A stretch of 64,000 nucleotides of DNA from Apis mellifera (Eukaryota > Arthropoda > Insecta > Hymenoptera > Apidae). The notes below the pieces were generated by a model. The model made no database searches. It was not told the DNA's origin and saw only the letters and a program-made list of their open reading frames with translations. The stretch is taken from assembly GCF_003254395.2 (NCBI RefSeq), contig NC_037652.1, positions 2,195,001-2,259,000 on the forward strand, in the 5' to 3' direction. Below are positions 38,280 through 50,200 of this stretch, piece by piece. The translations under genes were made by a program, and so were the position numbers. Positions within the stretch are counted from its first letter, which is position 1, and each line of letters starts with the position of its first letter.

Positions 38280-41200
38280 GCGTGACAGAGACGGATCGCA
38301 AGCAGAGCCCGGTGGAGGAGGAGGATGATCGCAAGGGTGGTGGCTCGACGACGACCTTGAAGAAGAAAAAGAAGAAGTCGAACTCGCTGGTACGCAAATT
38401 AAGCCTGAACAAATTTCGCCTGTCCACCGAGCAAGAGCCTAGGCACACGCCCGAAGGTGGTGATAACAGCCGTCCACAGAGCCAATCGTCGCAGGAGTCG
38501 CCTAGTTTCTCGGACAGTTCGTCCGGGATCGGGAGGAAAAGGCAGGAGGTCGAGAGGCTCGGCCATCGCGACGGCTACGAGGCCGTAGAACCCTCGTACG
38601 ACGTGGACAGAGAGAAGGGAGAGCCGAGGAAACCGGAGAAGCAAGAGAAACTGGTGAGCAGCGTGACCGTAGTACAGAGCAAGTCGCCGTCGTTTACCAT
38701 CAGGAGCTTCAATTTGACGAGTGAGCACGGTGAGCGATCCCTCTCTCTCTCTCTGTCTTCTCTCTCTTTCTCTCTCTTGCTATTTTTCTCTTTTTCTCCC
38801 CTTTTTTACTTCCACTCTGTTTTGTTCTGCAACTTTTCTTCCTTCTGACTCTAGGTGGATGTGGATAGGGATAATTTAATGCTTTCTGATTGATTTCCAA
38901 TTATGTTCTAATTGATGATTTTAAATTGTCAATTTTTATTAACTGATTTGGGAATTTAGGAATTTAAGTATATATGATTGATAATTTGAAATTTGAAATT
39001 GTTATGCGTATTGATGATTTGGTGTTTTCATTTATCTTTTATTTAGTGATTTTGAATTATTAGTTGTTATTTGAATGACGATTTTGAATTGTTATTTGAT
39101 AGTAATTTGAAATCTTCTGTTATATTTTAATAATTTGAAGTGATCAATTGTTAATAACTGATGATTTGATTGATAATTTGGAATTTTCAATTGTTATATA
39201 TATAATTTGATGTCTTCATTTATCTTCTCACTAATGATTTAGAATTATCAATTATTTGATTAATGATTTTGAATTGATTTTATTTGAGTCTTGGGGTCTT
39301 CAATTGTTATGTGTATAACTGATGATTAATATATTTAGATATATTCTAATTGGATGATTTAAAGTCTTCAATTATATTTTGATTGATAATTTTTGATTAT
39401 CAGTGACTATTTCATTGATGATTTGAAATTTTCAATTATATTCTAATTGATGATTTAAAATGATTAATTATTATGATTTTGAGTTTTTTCTTGCTATTTG
39501 ATTTATAATCTGGAATTGTTAATTACATTGAACAAGAATTTGAATTATAATAAGTTAGTTTCTGAATGACAGAATCTACTTACATAATAAAGAGTGTGAA
39601 AGAGTATTGTTTTAGTGTGTTCTTGAGGTTTCTTTGGCTTGTGGTGGTTGGATTAATTTTACTGATTCTATTGATTAGTCGTTGGATTAACATTAGATCA
39701 GCTATATTTTCTTGAAAGCCTTGAATTCTTTTGTTGGTATCTATTTTGATATTTCATTAAAGAAATATTTAAAAACTTTTGGAGTATTTTGAATTTTTAT
39801 TTTTATATTTTTTCCATTGAACGATTGTTTTCAATTTAAGATTAACAAATATTTTAAAGACAAAATTGATATTTTGAAACTTGATTTTTACTATCTAATT
39901 CTTTTTACTATCTAAGTTTAAAAAAAAAATAAGTTGATGACTTATAAATTCTTATTTAAAAGAAATGAATGAATTTTTATTTAAAAGACTTATATGTCAT
40001 TAATTAATTTATTACTAATATATTGAAATTTACTTTTTTTATTCAAAATAATTTGTATTGATAATTATAGCATTATTGTATTACGAAAAACATATTAAAT
40101 TAATTATTATGTGATTTTGATATTGTTTTTTTGTATTATTTTTTTGTATTGAAAAATAATTTCTTTGTATAAATAAATAAATAAAATACATGATAGGAAA
40201 CAATTTATTTCATTGAGAATTCAAAACAACTAATATTAAACAACATTATAACAATCATCATTTTTTATAGTATTTGTGTAATGATTAATTTTTGTGTAAC
40301 TAAAGAATATAATGGAATAAACAGATATTTTTAATATCTTAGAATTATATTTTTCCCTATAATATAACATTTCAGATTATGACATTGTACTATTTGTAAA
40401 CAAAATTATTTTCGATAATATTAATATTTCCTAAAATCCATAAAAATGTAATTAATAATTTAAATTCAAGAGATAAAAATTTATTATTTAATAAATTTAT
40501 TAATTGTTTTGTTTAAAAAAGACAATACAAATCATATTTTTTTTTGGAATTTTACTTGTTTAATTATTTAATTTACCATATCACTTACTTAATATCATTA
40601 ACACCTCTGTCAATGGTTTCATCCAATAAATCACTAATCATGTCAAAAATAATTAAGCTTTAACTTAGCTGCTCAACTTCAAGTAGGATTTAACTTTAGT
40701 AGGATTCGTTATCTAATTATTTTTAGTTTTATAGATACTTTAATTAACTCAATTAAATAACACCTAGATAATAACTGCATTATTAAATGAATTATCTATC
40801 AATTACAGTATAATATAATACATGTTTAAATTTAATGTAATATTCTTTTAATTGATTCAACTATTTAATTTTCCAGAATGAATATACAATTTCTAATTGC
40901 ATTTTTTATAATTCAAATAAAATTTTGTTCTAAAACGATAACAGTATTAAATTTAAAATTTTCATTTTTTCTTTATATTAATGAAATTATTTTTCAACTT
41001 TTATTTTATCTTAAAATTTTAAAATAAATCAATAAATAGAAGTACTTAATTTATTCAATTGTTATATTATACACTTATAACAATTTTTTCAAGTCTATTT
41101 TTCCAAGTCCATCTTTACTTCAATTATTTTAAATTATCTTCATTTGATTAATTTAGTAATTTATTAATAAAATTTATCTTTGATATTAAAATATTTAAGA

Positions 41201-44200
41201 AATTACAGAATTTAATTATTCAACTTCAACCTGTTCTTTATCATTTATTTAAAACTTGTTTACTTTAAATTATCTCATTTAATTCACCTTTATAAATACT
41301 CTTTACTTGCAATTTCATTTAATTCAATTCTTATAATTTACTAGCTTATAATTTATGCCATTTATTTGAATTTTTTAAATTTAACTCAATTATTTAATTC
41401 CAATTTTTCGTGCATCATCATTTTAAAACAATTTTATTATTAATATTATTAATATTTATCATCTTTTAAAATTATTTATTTATATTTCTATTATGTTTTA
41501 TTAAATGAACTTAATTTTAACGTTCATTATAATCTTATATCCACCTGCATTTACACTAAACTGAATTATTGAATTCTGACTTAACATCCTTATCAAAACT
41601 GAATCCAAATCACATGCTAAAGAATTAACATCAAACATTATCATTACCACTTCAACTCAACATTGAAACTCATTCGAATTCGTCCGAATGAACCTGGTAT
41701 CGTTGTCTGGTGCATGCGCAGATTCCGAGCAGAAGTCACCTCGACCGGAAGCGCGGTGCAGCTCGACGCTTCCGTACGCAATTTCAAAATGGTCGGAGCA
41801 AAAGGTCTCGAGATCAACCTCGAACGAGCCGACTAAGAAACCCAAACTGAACACGAAATCCGAATCGGAGTCCAGTATATCTAAATCCTCGGTCCGCGAA
41901 GTCAGGCGGAAGTTGTCGTTGTTGGAAGAGAAACGCGCAATTTTTCAACGCCGTTTGTTCGAGACTTCTCAGGACTCGGATTCCGGCGAGACGGTGATCG
42001 CCATTACCCTTGACGACGAAAACAAAACGTCGGCCAAGGAGGAGGAAAATCGTGTGGAACAGAACAAGAAGAAGAAGAAGGCCAGGCATATTAGCGTGAA
42101 GAAGTTCGACACATTTTCCACGTTTGAGGGGACGTTCGACGAGGAGACAGGGATTGGTTATCTGGCTGGTATCGAGGAGGATTACACGGAGAGTTACGAG
42201 AGGCAGCGCGATAATTACGTGGCCAACATGGGGCCCATGATGGCCGACAACGCGATGGAGAAGAGCAAGGTCAGCCAGGAGAGCATGGTGAGGAACCAAT
42301 TGCTCACCCTAACTTTTCTTTCTTTTGGCTCTCCTCTGTTGGAACACATTTTTAATAGGAATGTGAAAATTCGAAATGTCAAAAAGTATTTTGAAATTTA
42401 AAAAAAAAGAAACATTTATCGCGAAGCCTGAAATTTTTGGATACTTTTGAAACTTAAATGAAGAATAATTTGTATAATTTATCATAATTTGTTATTAATG
42501 AGAATGATTTTTAGCGATGGATGAATTTATTTTTTATTTAAAACTGATAATACTTCAATTGAATTTAAGATTATTGGTTCATTTTTATCTCTGTGAATAG
42601 AAATAAAAATTATTACTACTGTTTCTCTATGAATTTGAGTTTTGCAAAATTTTAAAAATCAGAATATATTAAAATTTTAGATTTTGATAAGATAGTATTC
42701 ATATTTTAGAAAAAAAATAGAAGGAAAAAATTAAGTGTTTTGAGTTTCGAAAATTTCGAGCTCACGAATTTTTACGAAATTAAAAATCAGATTTCGATTC
42801 GTTTTTAGTATTATTCAACTACTAATTGATTGTTTTTATTATTTATTTATTTATTATTTCTTTTTTGCTAGGATTATTTTAATAGAAAAGACTGCTTTTA
42901 TTTTCTTCTTTTTATATTTAGATGATTTATTGCATTGAATGTTTTTGAGTATCTTTGGCTTTTCTTTTAATTTTATTTTCTTATTTTTTCGACACTTTTT
43001 TTAAGCTTTCTTTTCTGCTATATTTTGGACTATTTTATTCTATTTTTGTTTCTTAATAATTTACAAAATTTTATTATATAAATTTTATTTGATTTATAAA
43101 TATCTATAATTTATATAAAGACTTTTACTACTTGTCTGAAAAAAATTTGAGTTCTACTACTTATTATAGATATTGAATTTCACTTGGCTACATTTTATTA
43201 TATTTTTCATTACCATTTTTATAAAAATACATATATTCTATTAAAAAGACGTAATTGTATTCGTTATACAAATACATTATTTTTTATAAAAAAAAGTATT
43301 AATTGAAACAGTAAAACAGATTATTTTATTAAAAACGTTAACTTTTTTGAAAAACTATAATTGAAAATAATAATCAAACTTAATAATAGTTCATTTAAAT
43401 CATTATCATCAAAATTTTTAATATTTTTATTTATATATTTTCTATTAAATTTATTTAAAATTTAATACATATATATAATAATATTACGTATATAATAATA
43501 TTAAAAGATATATTTTTATACATCATTATTTATGAAAAAATATCTTTCAAAAATAAGATAATATGAATAAAAAAATATAACAAATTTAAAATTAATATTT
43601 AGAATCAAATTGAGAAAATTAATATTTCATAATTACTTTCTAGATTTCAATTATCGATTCTTTTTATAATGAATTATGATATTCTATCTTTAAACAGATT
43701 GAATTATCAGCATTTCAATTTTTCTCATAAACCAACCATCAGAAAAAAAAAAAGAAAATCTTTTTTTCAAATACAAAAATACAGATATAAAAAAGGACAA
43801 GAAACTCGAGACTGTTTAAACTTATCGATCAAGCTCTGCTTTTTTTTTTTTTCGATTCAAAGTTGTCTTTGCATAATCAGATTTCCCTTTCTCGATATCG
43901 ACACCTGACACAATTTCAAAACACTAATCTACGTTTCTTTATCTCTATTTGTCCGTAGAAATGTTCTGTGTAACGTTATGATGCAGAAATCATAGCGCGT
44001 AGCGCGTTCTGCGGTCCTGGTTTGCGGTTCCAACATGTTGTATCTACTCCCATCGCTTTTGTATATTTTTCATGCGATATTCTTGAGTTACATGGTTTGC
44101 CGTGTTCTATCTTGACAGTAGCGTCCTCTATCTTGGCCTACTACGCCGAGAAGCCTAATTGAAGCACGTCTCAGCTTCGACTCGAGAGGAAAATGTGGCG

Positions 44201-47200
44201 AAAGAGACTCGAAAGGAAAGAAGGGAGAAGGGTTATTATATTCAAGAAGTGTTCTTTTTTTTTTGGTAAATTTTGTATGAATGAGTAATGCTAAGGGATT
44301 ATAGAAGTTAGATTAGAGAATATAATAAATTTAAATGTAAGAATTTTTTAATCGGATTAGAAATTGGAATAATTCCAAATTAAATTAGAAGTTAAAGTGA
44401 ATGGAATTTTAATTTAAAGATTTAACTATTAGTCATATTGACCATTGAAATTGAAAAGAGAATTTAAATAGAGAATTTTGAATAGTAATTATAAATATAT
44501 ATATAATATAAAAGATATTGGGAATTTTAATTAGATGAATAATTAGAATAAAGGAAATTCTAAATTAAATAATAATTAAATAATAATTAAAAATAAATAA
44601 TTGAATTAAAATTAGAATGAAGAGAGAATTTATTGATTTAAGTTAAATTAAGAATTAGAATAGAGGCAAGTTTAAATTAAATTAAAAAAGAGAATAAGAA
44701 TTTTAGATCAGATTAGGAATTAGAATGAAAAATTGTAAATTAAATTAGAGATCGAATATAGGGAATTTTAAATCATATTAGAAATTGGAATAGAGAGAAT
44801 TCTAAATTCTTAATTAAAAATTGAAAATAAAAAATAAATTCTGATTCAAGTATAGTAATAGTATAGTACATAAATAATAAAAGAAATTGAAAACGAATGG
44901 AGAAAAATTTGAATTATAAATAAAAAATTCGTGAATGGGATCAAAATAGCAAAAAAATAATTAATTCTATCTTTGATAATCTTTTTAAATGATTATTTCA
45001 TTTTTCATATTTATTTTTATTATTATTTATTATTCACATTGATAAATTGTAAACTTTAAAGTACAAGATTAATAAGAAAATTGAATCAAGAATATTTGAA
45101 GTAAAAAAAGATATTTATATTTTTCTTGTACAATATACTTATTTATTCACATTATTGAGATTTATAACATATCTTTATTAATTAAATAATATATTTATCA
45201 TTATATTATTTGATATTTAAAATATTTAAAATTTGAATAAATTATTAATATATAAAAATTACAATTATAAAATTATTAAATCATATAGATATAAAATAAT
45301 TTTTTTTAATTGCAATTGTTTAATTTTATATTTTAAAATCTTCTTAAAATTGTTAAAATTTAAGTATTAAAGTTAAATATTAAATATGTTTTCTAAAGTT
45401 TTATCACAAAAGTCTTAATTTTTAAAATTTAAAGGGTATTTCAATGGAATTATACCTGAGAATTATACCTGAAAGTAACAATGGTTTGTACTATGGAAAA
45501 TTCTGAAGACTTATGTTATTATCTTTATTTATTTAAAATACTAAAGCTTAAAAATATCTTCTTTAAAAGTTCTTTAAAAGATAAGTAGATAATATCTATA
45601 TTATCTAAAAATATAATTTTTCAAAATAATATAGTGTCATTGCATTGAAAAGATCTTATTTTACTAGCACTTTTTAAATATTGATTTAATCTTAAGATAA
45701 TATTCACAATTCTGAACAAATATATGAATAATATAATATCGTTTATTCATAATATAATAATTGTTTTATTCATAATATTTATATATTTCAATTATAATGA
45801 AATTTAGTTATGAAATATTTTTAATAAGAATAGTAAAATGTCTTCGATTTCTTCATTTTAATAAAAAAAATGTAAGAAAATTAATTATTTAGTATACACT
45901 TACTAAATTCTTAATTAATTTAAATAATAATTAATATAATTAAATTCTTAATTATATAAATAAATATAAGATATAAAGATATAATAATCATAATATAAAT
46001 TTACATTTGTAAATAAAGTCACGAATTAAAATAATTATATTAATTACAAAAAATTAATGTAATATTAAAGTATTTTTATATGTTATAATAGTAATCATAT
46101 AAATTTTTAAACAAAATTTAAGTTTTGCTACTAAATATAGCACAATATTATAGGGTATTTTATACACACATTATGGTTTCTTTTATAACAGATTATTATT
46201 ATTACTTTCGAGTTTATGGTTACGGTTTCGTGCGGTATTTTCCATGGCGGATTATCCTCATGAGTATAACCACACGTAACACGGATCACATTTCTGATCG
46301 TCGTTTTATTTTATTACAATGCGCAATTTATACAATTCTATTTCTCTTACATACATATAATACTTACGTATTAAAATAATATAGCTCATTTATTTGTTTA
46401 TTAATTTAATATTCATTTATATTGATAACCATATTAAAAAAGAAAATTTTGTATGAAATATAATTGTATTATAATTAAAAATTTTAAAGAAAGTTAAAAA
46501 GAAATTATATAATAAAGAAATGAAGAAATAATATACAAAAATTATGTACCTAAATGATGAAGAAATAAGGGAATTATAGAAAAATGTATAAATGAAGAAA
46601 TGAAGAAATATAAAAACATTTAATAGAGATAGTATAATAATCAAATTTTAAATCGATAAATTGAAAAAGATGAACAGTCGCGAAATATCTAATAATAATT
46701 CATATGATAACGAACGTGAATCTTAATTAAAACGTCAAAAAAAAAAAAACAATAAATAATTCACAATTAATCACACGATATTGAATGCATATTGCATATA
46801 ATGCAATAAATACTTTATTCTCATATAATTAAGCAAATGATATCGAATGTATTAAAAATATCTACACTATCCTGCACTTAAATAATTCCAATATATGTAA
46901 ACGCTAAACCAATGACAGTTCAATACACACTTTGACACAAGACGGAGATTTGCATTCCACTCGATTCTCGTCGGTGAATCATTCGTGTGTTGTTCGTCGA
47001 TCGGTTCACTAACAATCGGTCAAGTTTCAGATCAGGCTACAAACTATTGCTATTCGTGAACGAATAATTCGAGTGTGCACATTGAAAACAATATGGTGGG
47101 CGAGCAAAGAAATCGAAAGTTTCCACGTTCTTTAAATTTCTCCGACTTGAAGATAAATCCAAAAAATTGGAAATGGTGCAAGGTTGGTTATTTAATTCAA

Positions 47201-50200
47201 TTCTTTCTTTCTTCTTTTATTTTTCTCTTTGTAGTTGTAAAAGTGTTTTCTTCAATTTTTGCAGAAATTCGTTGAATATTATAACCGATAATAGATTTAA
47301 AATAAATTTACGAAAATTTTTATTGAAACAAATTGCAAATTAATCTTTTCAAATCTTAATACAATAATTATAAAATTGTGTTACTTTGTGTTTGTATGTA
47401 AAATTAAAAGTCAAATTTAATATAGGGTTATTGAGAAGAATTATATTAGTGATGAAATATATGAATTAACGAGTAAATATTGTTAAGTGTGTAAAATATT
47501 TTTAATTGTGATTTATTACTTATTACACTGTTAAAATGTTTATTACTCGTTAATCTTCGTTTCCTTTCTTCTTCGTGGCACGATAAGATAACTAAAGTAG
47601 TAGTAAGTTCAAAGATGCAACATCGTTGCATGAACTTCTTATAAAATATGGAATCATTTTAAATCTTGTTCCAATAATTATTAAAATTATTATTTTGTAT
47701 TTACTTATTTTGTACTTAAAATTCAAATTCAATTGTACAAAATTAAATTAATATTTAAATTAAAATTAAACTGAAACTTTAATACAAATTTTATTTAAAT
47801 ACAAATATCATTCAAAAAATAATTTATTTAAAATAAATCGAAGAGCTTTATCATTGTCATTTCTAAAAATATGTTAATTTTGTTATTTTTTTTTTATTAA
47901 TTATATACAACAATTGTGTCAAATAGCGAACAATGTAGTTGCATAACAAAGATAAGAGAGAGAAAAGTGATATTCATTTTAGTACTGGATTTAAGACAAA
48001 ACAATGAGAGTACTTAAGATAACCAGATCGTTTATTATAATTTGACCATAATAATTTTTTTGGTAACTAAACAATATCATTAATTATATTTAATTAATTA
48101 TGTAATGATGAATAATTATTGAATAATTAATATAATATATCGTAATGAACGAAATGTAATATTGACAAAGAATTTTAAAATTATAATATTATTATATACA
48201 TTATGAGTATTATAAGATCGTAAATTATATTCAAATATTTTTTCAACAATTATATCATATTCATAAATTTCGAAAATTTTTAATTTAACAAATAATTTAC
48301 AAGATTATATATAAACACTATATATCTTTCAAGAATCTTTAATTATGAATATATATTTTAATAAAAATTATATTATCAATGATTAATAATTTAGAAATAA
48401 ATTTTCTTTCCAATTTATATTTCCAAAAATGTATTTGATATTTTCAATATTGATAAAAAAGAAACGTATTTAAATAAAGATTTCTTAAAGAATTTTTTTA
48501 ATAATAAAAAAAATTTTATTTTTGTTTGCGCAGTCGTCACAGAATAATTCGCCTAATGCCGGATTAGGCGAGAAACGAGAACATTTGTATAAAATTCTGG
48601 TAATCGGCGAGTTGGGCGCCGGAAAGACATCCATCATCAAGAGATACGTCCATCAATTCTTTTCCCAACATTATCGCGCGACGATTGGCGTCGACTTCGC
48701 ATTGAAAGTATTGAACTGGGACCCGCACACTATCATAAGGTTACAGCTGTGGGATATTGCAGGTTTGTCATAATTTCTTAATTTTTATCTTATAAATATT
48801 AACATATTTCGTAGAATTCGAGAATCTAAATAAAAAGAAAATGTCAAATACAAGTGCAGAAAATTTTTTGTAAAATGTAAAATTATTTATTATTGATATT
48901 TGTAGTAAAATTATAAGAATAATATATTTATTATTTAATTTTAAATCAAATTGATAGTAAAATCGATAGATAAAAATGAATAATTTTTAAGTAAAACAAT
49001 TTTGAAATTGGCGCCAAACAGCAATTACAGGAATTCAAGTTTTTTTTGTCTATTAAAACAAATTTAGAAAACTTTTGTTCTAATGAATATTTTAAAAAAA
49101 AATACTTTTGATCTAAAATTTCTGATTCTTAATATTCTTACTTAAATTTCTATTATAATTATTATATTTTTGTTATTTCTACAAAAATATTTTCTTTTGC
49201 GTAATTAAAATAATCTATTTTCTTCTTGTTCAAAAAATTAGTAAAATAACTTGTGATAATATAAAGCTCAATCTTTTTAATTTATCAAGATTATATTTCT
49301 CTAAATAGGGCTGTAATTAGAAAAATATTAATTATATTCGGATATCGATCAAATCAAATTATTTTCACTAATGTTCAGGTCAAGAGAGATTCGGAAACAT
49401 GACGAGAGTATACTACAAAGAAGCAGTTGGCGCGTTCATAGTGTTCGATGTAACGAGAAGCGCGACTTTGGATGCGGTGGTGAAATGGAAACAAGATTTA
49501 GACTCGAAAGTTCAACTTCCTGACGGTTCACCGATCCCCTGCGTCCTTTTAGCGAACAAATGTGACCAGCAGAAAGAGGGCCTGGTGAATTCGCCCGCGA
49601 AAATGGACGAATATTGTAAAGAGAAGAATTTTGCCGGATGGTTTGAAACTTCAGCCAAGGAGAACATTAACATTGAAGAGGCTGCACGATTTCTTGTCAA
49701 TAAAGTGAGTAACAATTTGTTTACATAAAGAGGGAATATACAATTTTTTTGATTTCTAAATTAATTAATATTTCACATCATGTGATAAGTCTATTTTACT
49801 TATAGGATTTTTGAAAAAAACAATTACACTTTAAGGATTTAAAATCATTTTGTGAACGTTTTTTCTTGAAATGCAACTCTATTTTTCAATCTTAAGATTA
49901 ATAAATCACAAATGATTGTTTCTAAAGTAAAAGAATTTATAATATTAGACAGCCTATTCTATCATCATCGCCATGAATGAAACATGATAAATCATAACAC
50001 AACGAATAAACAAAGTTCAAATCTAAAACATAAAGTATATATTAGAGTAATCAATATTTTTTAGAATTGTTTTCATTATTTCGACTGCGAAATTCAATTA
50101 ATAAAAGATAGCAACTCCAAGATCTACGCGCAAGTTATTTGTGGAATATTGCCCTCGCGATTAACAGTTCTCATGTATTATTCGCTCTGTTATTCGTGGA

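Noticed and set aside
38218..38900. Minus-strand frames with Arg/Glu repeats around Rab32 exon 2
   Set aside because: They read the CT tracts and the antisense of a confirmed-phase exon.
41814..42299. 161-codon minus-strand frame
   Set aside because: Antisense shadow of Rab32 exon 3, caused by its GC-rich codon use.
46125..46379. 84-codon + frame with hydrophobic peptide
   Set aside because: AT-rich intron sequence with only a small GC-richer patch; no domain and no exon boundaries.
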